The position numbers and the translations under genes were made by a program. This document shows, piece after piece, positions 17,245-26,038 of a DNA stretch of 64,000 bases; within the stretch, counting starts at the first letter, position 1; every line of letters begins with the position of its first letter. The notes below the pieces were generated by a model. It was not told the origin of the DNA and did not search any database. It worked only from the letters and a program-made list of their open reading frames with translations. Origin of the DNA: CBFFRJ01 sp965644225 (GTDB taxonomy: Bacteria > Pseudomonadota > Gammaproteobacteria > Enterobacterales > Enterobacteriaceae); contig NZ_CBFFRJ010000009.1 in assembly GCF_965644225.1 (NCBI RefSeq), forward strand, positions 1-64,000, given 5' to 3'.

Positions 17245-18216
17245 ATGACACCGATTGCAGTTACCCTTCTTACCGGCTTTCTCGGCGCGGGCAAAACCAC
17301 TCTGTTGCGCCACATTCTCAATGAACAGCACGGCTTTAAAATCGCGGTTATCGAAAACGAATTCGGTGAAGTTTCCGTTGATGACCAACTGATTGGCGAT
17401 CGCGCCACCCAAATCAAAACCCTGACCAACGGCTGCATCTGCTGCACCCGTTCTAACGAACTGGAAGACGCGCTGCTGGACCTGTTAGACAGCCTCGATC
17501 ACGGCGATATCGCCTTTGACCGCCTGGTAATTGAGTGCACCGGCATGGCCGATCCGGGCCCGATTATTCAGACCTTTTTCTCCCACGAGATCCTCTGCCA
17601 GCGCTATCTGCTGGATGGCGTGATTGCGCTGGTGGATGCGGTTCATGCTGATGAGCAGATGAATCAGTTCACAATCGCCCAGTCTCAGGTGGGTTACGCT
17701 GACCGGATCCTGCTGACCAAAACCGACGTAGCAGGCGAGAGCGAAAAACTGCGTGAGCGCCTGGGCCGCATTAACGCCCGCGCCCCGGTTTACACCGTGA
17801 CACATGGCGCAATCGAGCTTGCCTCGCTGTTTAACACCAGCGGTTTTATGCTGGAAGAGAACGTCCTGCCGGGCAAACCGCGTTTTCACTTTATTGCCGA
17901 TAAGCAAAACGATGTCTCGTCGATCGTCGTCGAACTGGATTACCCGGTCGATATCAGCGACGTTTCCCGGGTGATGGAAAACCTGCTGCTCTCCTTTGCC
18001 GACAAACTGCTGCGCTACAAAGGCATGTTGTGGATTGATGGCGAACCAAACCGCCTGCTGTTCCAGGGCGTACAACGCCTCTACAGCGCCGACTGGGACA
18101 GGCCGTGGGGTGAAGAACAGCCGCACAGCACCCTGGTATTTATCGGTATTCAATTGCCTGAGCAGGAGATCCGCGACGCCTTTGCAGGCCTGAAAGGTAG
18201 CTCATCCCTGGCGTGA
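17245..18216 (+). CDS. yjiA: YjiA, G3E-family metal-binding GTPase
   Basis: A 323-residue P-loop GTPase of the COG0523/G3E family, related to metallochaperones for cobalamin, urease, hydrogenase and zinc homeostasis. Walker A is G-F-L-G-A-G-K-T-T at residues 11-19; the family metal motif C-I-C-C is at 64-67; the base-recognition motif is T-K-T-D at 158-161. E. coli YjiA binds metals and hydrolyses GTP, but its client protein is not settled. The ATG at 17245 follows a GGAGG site. The 3' end overlaps the convergent rmuC gene by 15 bases. Confidence 0.93.
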   Translation: MTPIAVTLLTGFLGAGKTTLLRHILNEQHGFKIAVIENEFGEVSVDDQLIGDRATQIKTLTNGCICCTRSNELEDALLDLLDSLDHGDIAFDRLVIECTGMADPGPIIQTFFSHEILCQRYLLDGVIALVDAVHADEQMNQFTIAQSQVGYADRILLTKTDVAGESEKLRERLGRINARAPVYTVTHGAIELASLFNTSGFMLEENVLPGKPRFHFIADKQNDVSSIVVELDYPVDISDVSRVMENLLLSFADKLLRYKGMLWIDGEPNRLLFQGVQRLYSADWDRPWGEEQPHSTLVFIGIQLPEQEIRDAFAGLKGSSSLA

Positions 18217-19731
18217 TGCATCCACGGGTGTTTGCACCGTATTTTCCTCCGGCTCGTCCAGCGCTTCGGCAATCAGCGTCAGGCGTTCGTGCTCAAAGTC
18301 ACGATGGGAAAGCTCCAGTTTCGGCAGCTCTTTATTGACCTTCTCAGACAGCTTGCCGAAGCGCTCCACCTTGCCGTACAGGCCCTGGTTACCGACCAGT
18401 GCCGTGACGGTGGCATTGTACTGATTGCTGGCGGTACTCAGCGTGCCGCCCAGCTTACTTAGCCGGTCAGCCAGCAGGCATACGTTATTGAAGATTTCCC
18501 CGGCGCGCTCGCTGATTTCCCGTGCTTCGCTGTTGCTGCGCTCAATCATCCACAGGTTGGAAACGGTGCGCAGAATAGGGATCAGAGTGGTATGGGAGAC
18601 CAGCACAATACCTTTACGGTAGCCATACTCGAACAGCCCTTTATTGGTCTTCAGCACCTCAATATAGGCCGACTCGATCGGCATAAACATCAGCACAAAG
18701 CTGGGGCTGCGGATCCCCGCCAGACGTGTGTAATCCTTCGACGCCAGATCATCGATATGGCGACGGACGGCCATAATATGCTCATCCATCGCCCGTAACT
18801 GCTCTTCCGGCGTCGGCGCAGAACAGACCCGGTCCCAGGCATTGAGCGTCACTTTGCTGTCAATGATGATGTGCTTGTTATCCGGCAGACGGATCAGATA
18901 ATCAGTCTGTTTGCGCTTACCCTCTTCATCGCGAAACGCGCTTTGCACCTCGTAATGCTCGGCTTCCACCAGCCCGCTCATCTCGAGGGTTCGCCGTAAC
19001 TGCGCCTCGCCCCAGGCGCCGCGCTGCTGGGAATCGCCTTTTAACGCTGACGCCAGGCTGGTCGCCTCGGCACTCATCTGCAAACCTATCTCCAGCACTT
19101 TTTTAATTTCAGCGTTCAAATCCGCGTTACCGCGAATCGCGGCATCGTGAACCTCGTTCACCCGCTTCTGGAAACCGTCAATCTGCTCCCGGAAGGGTTT
19201 GAGCATGTCATCCAGGCTGGTTTTGCTGGTGGTGGTAAAGGTTTTGCCCTTTTCTTCAAAAATCTTATTGGCGATATTTTCAAACTCGCGCGACAGGGAT
19301 TTTTTGGTCTCATCAAGGTTGGCAAACTGCTCGCGGAAGTGCTGTTCACGCTGGGCCAGCGTGGTTTTCAGCTCGGTGTAGTCGTGGTCAAGCTGAGCAG
19401 ACAGACGGCGCTCGTCCGTTAACTGCTCTTCGGCTTTACTCAGACGCTGGAGTAATTCTGCGCCCCGCCCTTTCAGGTCGTTAATCTGCTGGCGCAGGAC
19501 GCTGGTATCGATATCCAACTGATGTTTTTCGTTGCGCAGCGCTTCCGCTTTTCCTTCCTGCTCGCGAAGCAGCTTCTTGCTCGCCATCAGTTCGTCTTCC
19601 GCACGCTCGGTCTCATGTTCAAGAGCCGCCGCTCTTTGCGCAAAGGTCTGCTTTGTCAAAAACCAGCCCAAAGCGCCGCCCAGCAGGGCGGCTATTGCGG
19701 CAGCAATCACCGTCACCGTCATATCAGTCAT
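18202..19731 (-). CDS. rmuC: RmuC family recombination-limiting protein
   Basis: A 509-residue RmuC-family protein; RmuC limits inversions at short inverted repeats and has a nuclease-like fold. An N-terminal membrane helix (about residues 4-26) is followed by a long coiled coil (about 30-190) and the RmuC core: G-A-W-G-E-A-Q-L-R-R-T-L-E, D-Y-L-I-R-L-P-D, I-I-I-D-S-K-V-T-L-N-A and F-V-L-M-F-M-P-I-E-S. In E. coli rmuC lies elsewhere, near udp, and its sequence differs clearly, so this may be a paralogue. A nearby ATG three codons downstream is possible. Confidence 0.87.
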   Translation of the reverse strand: MTDMTVTVIAAAIAALLGGALGWFLTKQTFAQRAAALEHETERAEDELMASKKLLREQEGKAEALRNEKHQLDIDTSVLRQQINDLKGRGAELLQRLSKAEEQLTDERRLSAQLDHDYTELKTTLAQREQHFREQFANLDETKKSLSREFENIANKIFEEKGKTFTTTSKTSLDDMLKPFREQIDGFQKRVNEVHDAAIRGNADLNAEIKKVLEIGLQMSAEATSLASALKGDSQQRGAWGEAQLRRTLEMSGLVEAEHYEVQSAFRDEEGKRKQTDYLIRLPDNKHIIIDSKVTLNAWDRVCSAPTPEEQLRAMDEHIMAVRRHIDDLASKDYTRLAGIRSPSFVLMFMPIESAYIEVLKTNKGLFEYGYRKGIVLVSHTTLIPILRTVSNLWMIERSNSEAREISERAGEIFNNVCLLADRLSKLGGTLSTASNQYNATVTALVGNQGLYGKVERFGKLSEKVNKELPKLELSHRDFEHERLTLIAEALDEPEENTVQTPVDASRQG

Positions 19732-19889
19732 TTATTTCTCCCTCTTGTCTGCGACTACCATACCCGTGGGAATTGCAGATGCAATCTTTGCTTATCCGCC
19801 CGCTCGCTTTTCCCCCTTACCTCTGGTTTTTTAACGCCGGGACCTTGAAAATTCAGCGAAATTCGCCCTCTGGCTCTATGCTTAAAAGT

Positions 19890-21158
19890 ATGAACAAAAT
19901 CACAGAACTTAAACGCGCCAAACGGCTGGCGCTCTCATTACTGCTGATTGCGACGGCAGTTTTTGTCATCACGCTGTTTCTGCCTCCGGGTTTCTGGGTC
20001 AGTGGGGTGAAAGCAATAGCCGAAGCGGCAATGGTCGGTGCGCTGGCGGACTGGTTTGCGGTGGTGGCGCTGTTTCGCCGGGTGCCGCTTCCGTTTATCT
20101 CCCGACATACGGCAATCATTCCCCGCAATAAAGAGCGGATTGGCGACAATCTCGGCCAGTTTGTGCAGGAAAAATTCCTCGATACCCAGTCGCTGGTGGA
20201 TCTTATTCGTCGTCATCAGCCCGCGCAGATGATTGGCGTCTGGTTCAGCCAGCCGGAAAACGCCCGGCGCGTGGGCCAGCATCTGTTGCAGGTGATGAGC
20301 GGATTTATGGAGATGGCTGATGATACCCGGATTAAAAACCTGCTCAAACGCGCCGTTCACCGGGCGATCGATAAGGTGGATCTCACCCGAACCAGCGCCT
20401 CAATGCTGGAGAGCATGACCAAAAATCAGCGCCACCAGGTGCTGCTTGACGCCCTGATAGGGCAAGTGGTGCTACTGCTGCAAAAAGAGAGCAGCCGGGA
20501 ATTTATCGCCCACCACATCGTTCGCTGGCTGAAAACAGAGCATCCACGCAAAGCGAAAATTCTGCCGACCGAATGGCTCGGGGAACAGAGCGCTGAGGTG
20601 GTGACCCGCGCAGTCAACACCCTGCTTGATGATATCTCGCATGACAGCGCACATCAGATCCGCCGCGCCTTTGACCGGGCTGTGCTGCTCCTTATCGACA
20701 ATCTGAAAACCAGCCCCGAAATGGCCGCCAGAGCCGACACCATCAAACAATATCTGAAAGAAGATGAAGCCTTTAACCGCTACCTTGGCGAGATGTGGGG
20801 AGATCTGCGCGACTGGATTAAAACGGATATCCAGACCGATGACTCACGCATCAGACTGCGGATCACCGAAGCGGGCCTGTGGTTTGGCGAAATGCTGCTG
20901 GCAGATCAGGCGCTGCGTACCTCGCTGAACGAACACCTGGAGCAGGCAGCCCATAACGTCGCCCCGGACTTTGCCGCCTTCCTCACCCGCCATATCAGCG
21001 ATACGGTGAAAAGCTGGGATGCGCGAGATATGTCACATCAGATCGAGCTGAATATCGGTAAAGATCTGCAGTTTATTCGTATTAACGGCACCCTGGTGGG
21101 CGGATCTATCGGTCTGGTGCTTTATCTGCTGTCACAAATACCGGCCCTGATTGCATAA
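19890..21158 (+). CDS. yjiN: YjiN, DUF445 membrane protein
   Basis: A 422-residue DUF445 protein that matches E. coli YjiN throughout. One or two membrane helices at the N terminus (about 14-60) precede a long, mostly helical domain; a last hydrophobic segment (G-T-L-V-G-G-S-I-G-L-V-L-Y-L-L-S) re-enters the membrane. The signature E-A-A-M-V-G-A-L-A-D-W-F-A-V-V-A-L-F is intact. Function unknown. I chose the ATG at 19890 by homology (M-N-K-I-T-E-L-K-R-A-K); one at 19878 is also in frame. mdtM follows after 33 bases. Confidence 0.9.
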   Translation: MNKITELKRAKRLALSLLLIATAVFVITLFLPPGFWVSGVKAIAEAAMVGALADWFAVVALFRRVPLPFISRHTAIIPRNKERIGDNLGQFVQEKFLDTQSLVDLIRRHQPAQMIGVWFSQPENARRVGQHLLQVMSGFMEMADDTRIKNLLKRAVHRAIDKVDLTRTSASMLESMTKNQRHQVLLDALIGQVVLLLQKESSREFIAHHIVRWLKTEHPRKAKILPTEWLGEQSAEVVTRAVNTLLDDISHDSAHQIRRAFDRAVLLLIDNLKTSPEMAARADTIKQYLKEDEAFNRYLGEMWGDLRDWIKTDIQTDDSRIRLRITEAGLWFGEMLLADQALRTSLNEHLEQAAHNVAPDFAAFLTRHISDTVKSWDARDMSHQIELNIGKDLQFIRINGTLVGGSIGLVLYLLSQIPALIA

Positions 21159-21191
21159 TCAAGGGTCTGCCATCTGGTCAGGGAGTCACTT

Positions 21192-22430
21192 ATGTCATGG
21201 AAGCCTGCATTTCTCACTCGCTACGCCGGGGTTTTTATCTTCCCGATGGCGCTGGTGCTCTACGATTTTGCCGCCTACCTGACCACCGATATGATCCAGC
21301 CCGGCATTATTCAGGTGGTACATGATTTCGACGGGGATGTCAGCCTTGCCCCGCTGTCGGTCAGCCTGTATATGGCTGGCGGCATGGCGCTGCAATGGGC
21401 GCTTGGGCCGCTGTCAGACAGAGTTGGCCGCCGGCCGGTGTTGCTCAGCGGAGCGCTCATCTTTACCCTGGCCTGCCTTGCGACGCTCTTCACCACCACC
21501 TTTGAACAGTTCCTGGTGGCCCGTTTCGTACAGGGCACCAGCATCTGTTTTATCTCCACCGTGGGCTACGTCACTATTCAGGAAGCCTTTGAGCCGACCA
21601 AAGCCATTAAGCTGATGTCGATGATCACCTCCGTCGTGCTGCTGGCACCGGTTATCGGCCCGCTCGGCGGCGCGGCGCTGATGCATTTTGTGCACTGGAA
21701 GGTCATCTTCGCGCTGATCGCCGCGTTCGGTTTCATCGCCTGGCTTGGGCTGCTGCTGGCGATGCCGGAAACCATCCCTCGCCAACGCGAACCGCTACGG
21801 GCGATGAGCGTGGTGCAGGACTTTTGCGCCGTCTTTCGCCAACGTATCTTTCTCACCGGCGCGGCCACGCTCGCACTCTATTACATCCCCTTGATGAGCT
21901 GGGTTGCCGTTTCACCGGTGATCCTGATCGATGCGGGAGGCATGAGTACGGCAGAATTTGCCTGGGCGCAGATCCCGGTATTTGGCGCGTTGATCGCCGC
22001 CAATATTGTAATGATGCGCTATGTCGATGATCCGACGGATCCACATTATATCCGCCGCTCGGTGCCCGTTCAGCTTACCGGGCTGATGATGCTGGTCGCC
22101 GGTAATCTGCTGTTCCCGCATCCGTGGTTATGGTCGGTGATGGGCACCAGTATTTACGCCTTTGGTATCGGGCTGATTTTCTCCTCGCTGTACCGTTTTA
22201 CGCTGTTTTCCAACACCCTGCCGAAAGGTACGGTTTCCGCATCATTAAATATTGTGGTGCTCACGACCGTAGCGCTGGCTATCGAAGGGGGGCGCTGGCT
22301 GTGGTTCTCTGCCGGAGGGCTTATCCCGTTCCATCTGCTGGCGCTGCTCTCAGGCACACTGGCAGTATGCTGCCTGCTGGCATTGCTGCGTAAAGTACAG
22401 CAGTACGAGCACGCCTGCGAACGCGCTTAA
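21192..22430 (+). CDS. mdtM: MdtM, multidrug and Na+(K+)/H+ antiporter
   Basis: A 412-residue, 12-helix MFS drug/proton antiporter close to E. coli MdtM and related to MdfA. It exports drugs, bile salts and cations, and helps alkaline pH tolerance in E. coli. The motif A loop is S-D-R-V-G-R-R-P-V-L; helix 1 holds the acidic Y-D-F-A-A-Y-L-T-T-D-M-I-Q-P typical of the MdfA group; motif C is near P-V-I-G-P-L-G-G. Likely cotranscribed with yjiN. Confidence 0.93.
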   Translation: MSWKPAFLTRYAGVFIFPMALVLYDFAAYLTTDMIQPGIIQVVHDFDGDVSLAPLSVSLYMAGGMALQWALGPLSDRVGRRPVLLSGALIFTLACLATLFTTTFEQFLVARFVQGTSICFISTVGYVTIQEAFEPTKAIKLMSMITSVVLLAPVIGPLGGAALMHFVHWKVIFALIAAFGFIAWLGLLLAMPETIPRQREPLRAMSVVQDFCAVFRQRIFLTGAATLALYYIPLMSWVAVSPVILIDAGGMSTAEFAWAQIPVFGALIAANIVMMRYVDDPTDPHYIRRSVPVQLTGLMMLVAGNLLFPHPWLWSVMGTSIYAFGIGLIFSSLYRFTLFSNTLPKGTVSASLNIVVLTTVALAIEGGRWLWFSAGGLIPFHLLALLSGTLAVCCLLALLRKVQQYEHACERA

Positions 22431-22542
22431 TTTCGCGGCAGATCAACAAAACCATATTTTAATCATGGTTATAATCTTTCCTTCGACGGCACTCAGACCG
22501 TCTCGTTTTTCATTGCTCCCGTGTTACGGGGAAGGAAAAATT

Positions 22543-23694
22543 ATGTCTCTCATTACAGAGCTTCCACAAATTTTTGAGCAATTCTCCGATGCCCGACAGA
22601 AAGGTTTTCTCAGCGTGATGGAGCTGAAGGAGCAAGGCGTCCCGCTGGTCGGCACCTACTGCACCTTTATGCCCCAGGAGATAGCCATGGCGGCAGGCGC
22701 TGTCGTGGTCTCTCTTTGTTCCACCAATGACGAAACCATTGAAGAGGCGGAAAAGGATCTGCCACGTAATCTGTGTCCGCTGATCAAAAGCAGCTATGGT
22801 TTCGGCAAAACCGACAAATGCCCGTACTTCTATTTTTCTGACCTGGTGGTGGGGGAAACCACCTGCGACGGCAAGAAAAAGATGTACGAATATATGGCCG
22901 ACTTCAAAGCCGTACACGTAATGCAACTCCCCAACAGCGCCGCCGATGCCGCTTCCCGCGCCTTATGGAAAGCCGAAATTCTGCGCCTGCAACAGCAAAT
23001 CGAACAACGCTTTGGTCAGCCCATCAGCGAAGCCGCCCTGCGCGAGGCCATTGTGCTGAAAAACCGTGAACGGCAGGCGACAGCCGATTTTTACCGCCTC
23101 GGGCAGCTAAACCCCCCGGCGCTCAGCGGCAGCGATATCCTCAAAGTGGTGTATGGAGCCACCTTCCGCTTTGATAAAAACGCCCTGATTAATGAGCTCA
23201 ATGAGATGACCGCCCGCGTGAAAACGCAGTGGCAGGAAGGCACACGCCTGGAATCGCGCCCGCGCATTCTTATTACCGGCTGCCCGATTGGCGGCGCAGC
23301 GGAAAAAGTCGTGCGGGCCATCGAAGAGAACGGCGGCTGGGTGGTGGGCTATGAAAACTGTACCGGAGCCAAAGCCACCGAGCGCAATGTGGCGGAAGAG
23401 GGCGATGTGTACGATGCCCTGACCGACAAGTATCTGGCGATCGGCTGCTCCTGCATCTCCCCCAATACCGAACGTCTGCGCCTGCTCAGCCAGATGGTGG
23501 AAGAGTATCAGGCCGATGGCGTGGTGGACGTGATTTTGCAGGCCTGCCACACCTATGCCGTGGAGTCGCTGTCCATCAAACGCCACCTGCGCCAGCAACA
23601 TGACCTGCCTTATATGGCGGTGGAAACCGACTACTCGACCGCCGATATCGGGCAGCTTAGCACCCGCGTCGCAGCTTTTATCGAAATGCTCTGA
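22543..23694 (+). CDS. yjiM: YjiM, 2-hydroxyacyl-CoA dehydratase/double-cubane protein
   Basis: A 383-residue member of the HgdB/FldC family, the iron-sulfur subunits of 2-hydroxyacyl-CoA dehydratases. Homologues without a partner subunit are double-cubane cluster proteins (DCCP) that do low-potential reductions. Conserved cysteines occur in S-L-C-S-T, N-L-C-P-L-I-K, D-K-C-P-Y-F-Y and G-E-T-T-C-D-G. A second set is in T-G-C-P-I-G, E-N-C-T-G-A, G-C-S-C-I-S-P-N and Q-A-C-H-T-Y. Only one such subunit is encoded here, which favours the DCCP type. ATG 22543 follows GGGGAAGGA. yjiL follows after nine bases. Confidence 0.92.
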   Translation: MSLITELPQIFEQFSDARQKGFLSVMELKEQGVPLVGTYCTFMPQEIAMAAGAVVVSLCSTNDETIEEAEKDLPRNLCPLIKSSYGFGKTDKCPYFYFSDLVVGETTCDGKKKMYEYMADFKAVHVMQLPNSAADAASRALWKAEILRLQQQIEQRFGQPISEAALREAIVLKNRERQATADFYRLGQLNPPALSGSDILKVVYGATFRFDKNALINELNEMTARVKTQWQEGTRLESRPRILITGCPIGGAAEKVVRAIEENGGWVVGYENCTGAKATERNVAEEGDVYDALTDKYLAIGCSCISPNTERLRLLSQMVEEYQADGVVDVILQACHTYAVESLSIKRHLRQQHDLPYMAVETDYSTADIGQLSTRVAAFIEML

Positions 23695-23703
23695 GGGCCT
23701 GCC

Positions 23704-24468
23704 GTGACCTTTACCGTCGGGATTGATTCCGGTTCGACCACCACCAAAGGGATCCTGCTTGAGGGCAGCACTATTATTCGCCGCTTCCTGTGTCCGACCT
23801 CGTTTCGTCCGGCAGACAGCATCAACGAGGCCTGGGAAACCTTGCGGGCAGACCTTGAGGAAAAACCTTTTCTGACCCTTACCGGCTACGGGCGGCAACT
23901 GGTGGATTATGCCGACAAGCGGGTGACGGAAATTTCCTGCCATGGGCTGGGTGCGCGCCTGCTGTTGCCCCAGGCACGCACGGTGATTGATATTGGCGGC
24001 CAGGACAGCAAGGTTATCCAGCTTGATGAACAGGGTAATCTCAGCGATTTTCTGATGAACGACAAATGCGCCGCCGGAACGGGGCGCTTTCTGGAAGTGA
24101 TATCCCGCACTCTCGGCACCCGGGTAGAAGCCCTGGATGGGATCACCGAAGGTGTGGAGCCGCATCCGCTGACCAGCATGTGCACCGTGTTTGCCGAATC
24201 CGAAGTGATTAGCCTGCGTTCTGCGGGCGTTGCGCCTGAGGCGATTCTGGCCGGAGTGATCCATGCCATGGCGCGGCGCAGCGGCCATTTTATCTCCCGC
24301 CTCTCAACCCAGGGCCCATTGCTGTTTACCGGCGGCGTGAGCCACTGCGCACGCTTTCGGGAAATGCTGAGCAGCCATCTGAAGATGGCGGTGCATACCC
24401 ATGAAGATGCTCAGTATGCAGGGGCGATTGGCGCAGCGCTGGCAGGCCAACGGAAGGGAAAAGGTTGA
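23704..24468 (+). CDS. yjiL: YjiL, ATP-dependent activator of YjiM
   Basis: A 254-residue ASKHA ATPase of the BadF/BcrA/HgdC type, which reduces its dehydratase or DCCP partner at the cost of ATP. The phosphate loop is G-I-D-S-G-S-T-T-T-K-G at residues 6-16; the second ATP motif is I-G-G-Q-D-S-K-V. The bridging iron-sulfur cluster cysteines are in N-D-K-C-A-A-G-T-G and S-M-C-T-V-F-A-E-S-E. The start is a GTG at 23704. The stop overlaps the next start (TGATG), showing coupling to the DUF3343 gene. Confidence 0.92.
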   Translation: MTFTVGIDSGSTTTKGILLEGSTIIRRFLCPTSFRPADSINEAWETLRADLEEKPFLTLTGYGRQLVDYADKRVTEISCHGLGARLLLPQARTVIDIGGQDSKVIQLDEQGNLSDFLMNDKCAAGTGRFLEVISRTLGTRVEALDGITEGVEPHPLTSMCTVFAESEVISLRSAGVAPEAILAGVIHAMARRSGHFISRLSTQGPLLFTGGVSHCARFREMLSSHLKMAVHTHEDAQYAGAIGAALAGQRKGKG

Positions 24469-24710
24469 TGGAAGAGTATCTGTTTTTATTTCACTCAACC
24501 GTTGGGGTTTTCCAGACCCGTAAACTGTTAGAGGCCTCTGGCGCAACGTTTCGGGTGGCGGACATTCCCCGCTCGCTACGTGGCGGCTGCGGGTTATGTA
24601 TCCGTCTGCACTGCCTGCCCGGCGAGGAAAAACAGTGGCTGCAGCCGGGTATTACCCAGGCAATTTACCGCTGTACCGGTGAAGCATTTGAGCAGGTCGC
24701 AATGCTATGA
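24468..24710 (+). CDS. DUF3343 Se/S-carrier-like small protein
   Basis: An 80-residue protein of the DUF3343 family, annotated as a putative selenium/sulfur carrier-like domain. The start E-E-Y-L-F-L-F-H-S-T is typical, and the core G-G-C-G-L-C-I-R-L holds two cysteines two residues apart, with a third in I-Y-R-C-T-G. I chose the ATG at 24468, which shares its first base with the last base of the yjiL stop. The tight coupling implies that it serves the YjiM/YjiL system, perhaps in cluster or sulfur delivery; that is inference. Confidence 0.8.
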   Translation: MEEYLFLFHSTVGVFQTRKLLEASGATFRVADIPRSLRGGCGLCIRLHCLPGEEKQWLQPGITQAIYRCTGEAFEQVAML

Positions 24711-24737
24711 TTGCCCTTTTCACTTTTCGGAAGCCCC

Positions 24738-24977
24738 ATGAGCAAAATTGACCTGAGCCACGGCGAACGCGATCTGCTGCGCGAAAAACTGCAAACTTAC
24801 TGTGCTGACCACCTTGATCTTGAACTGGAACAATTCGACGCTGAATTTTTCGTGGATTTTATTATCGACAACCTCGGCCCGGTGCTGTTTAACGCCGGGA
24901 TCGACGAAGCGATCCGCACCCACGTGGCCTACAGCGAACATATTCAGGAAGAGATGGATCTGAAGAAAATCTACTGA
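24738..24977 (+). CDS. DUF2164 family small protein
   Basis: A 79-residue soluble acidic protein of the DUF2164 family, recognised by D-L-E-L-E-Q-F-D-A-E-F-F-V-D-F and the following N-L-G-P-V-L-F-N-A-G-I. Function unknown. The ATG at 24738 starts the conserved part; the frame is open from 24711. It follows the DUF3343 gene after 27 bases and may be the last gene of the yjiM operon. Its stop overlaps by seven bases the convergent DUF2955 gene. Confidence 0.82.
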   Translation: MSKIDLSHGERDLLREKLQTYCADHLDLELEQFDAEFFVDFIIDNLGPVLFNAGIDEAIRTHVAYSEHIQEEMDLKKIY

Positions 24978-26038
24978 TCCTCAATCACAAAGCGGGTGGC
25001 CTCAAAGCGATTTAAGAAAAGGTGCACCAGGAAGACCATGGTCAGGGTACCCAGCAGCGCCACCGTGACGGAGACGATTCGGTACAGATCGCTGAACACC
25101 AGATCGGTATCCGGGTGCAGGTTTTGCCCGAACATAATGCCGATAGTAGTTACGCTGGCAAAACCCACACCCGCCCCCACTTTTTCCATCACATGCAGCC
25201 GGGCGCTAAAGGCCAGCCCAAGGCCAATCAGCGGCATCATCAACAGCATATGGCTGCTGTGGTTATAGAGCACCATCTGCACCAGCAGGATATAGAGGCA
25301 GGCAATAACCACGCCCACCACACGCCAGAGCGAGCTCATTACCGCGCCGCGATAATGCATCGGGAAGAGGATCAATATGCCCGCCATCAGCGCCGACAGA
25401 GAGTCGCTAAGATCGCTCAACTGGAACACGACAAAGACAACCGTCGCCACGCTGCCGGAGAGCAACGACTCGTGGCGCACGCGGGCATCGCTCTTCTCGA
25501 TCCGCGGCGGCGGATTACGTGGCGTTACATCCGGGATCAGATAGTTCATCAGCGCGCTGAGCGCCACCGCCATCATACTGGCTTCAATATTGGAGAAGAT
25601 CAGCGTGTGCCAGTCGCTGGTGGGGTAACTCATAAAGTTGAGCATGGTGCTTTGACACACCACCCCGGCGGAGCCGAAAAGAAACAGCGGCCCTTTGCTC
25701 ATAAAGCGAAAGCGCATGACATACAGGGCAAAGACCACCAGCGTCATCATCAGCGGCCACTGCGCCAGATAGCCAATAATCAACACCATTTCGATGCAGT
25801 TAATCACTGCGCTAAACACAAATTGTTTCGCCACATGACGGTTAAACACCGGCACCAGCGAGAGCAGCATAATTGGATAGACGACGTAAAACACGCCATA
25901 GCTGGTGTTATAGAAACTCGACACACTCAGCGCCACCATCCCGGTAAAGACAATACGCAGCGTCTGGCGAAAATCATTCGCCGTGTAGACGATATTGCCG
26001 TGCGGGGTAAAAACCCGTGCGAGCGTGTTAATAGACAT
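24971..26038 (-). CDS. DUF2955/FUSC-like inner-membrane efflux protein
   Basis: A 355-residue membrane protein of the DUF2955 family, distantly related to FUSC/aromatic-acid exporters such as AaeB. It has two blocks of hydrophobic helices (about 25-160 and 200-340) split by a short cytoplasmic P-R-N-P-P-P-R-I-E-K-S linker. The ATG at 26038 overlaps the end of the HlyD-like gene by 11 bases, so the pair is coupled. Together with that adaptor and the MarR regulator it forms a probable efflux system for small aromatic compounds or drugs; the substrate is unknown. Confidence 0.82.
   Translation of the reverse strand: MSINTLARVFTPHGNIVYTANDFRQTLRIVFTGMVALSVSSFYNTSYGVFYVVYPIMLLSLVPVFNRHVAKQFVFSAVINCIEMVLIIGYLAQWPLMMTLVVFALYVMRFRFMSKGPLFLFGSAGVVCQSTMLNFMSYPTSDWHTLIFSNIEASMMAVALSALMNYLIPDVTPRNPPPRIEKSDARVRHESLLSGSVATVVFVVFQLSDLSDSLSALMAGILILFPMHYRGAVMSSLWRVVGVVIACLYILLVQMVLYNHSSHMLLMMPLIGLGLAFSARLHVMEKVGAGVGFASVTTIGIMFGQNLHPDTDLVFSDLYRIVSVTVALLGTLTMVFLVHLFLNRFEATRFVIEDQ

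Noticed and set aside
22450..22470. AACCAT...ATGGTT inverted repeat between mdtM and yjiM
   Set aside because: Short arms with a nine-base spacer in AT-rich DNA; no regulator nearby to link it to, so not listed as an operator.
23107..24288. Minus-strand frame across yjiM and yjiL
   Set aside because: Overlaps two genes with strong homology and shows no domain; codon pattern follows the real genes on the other strand.
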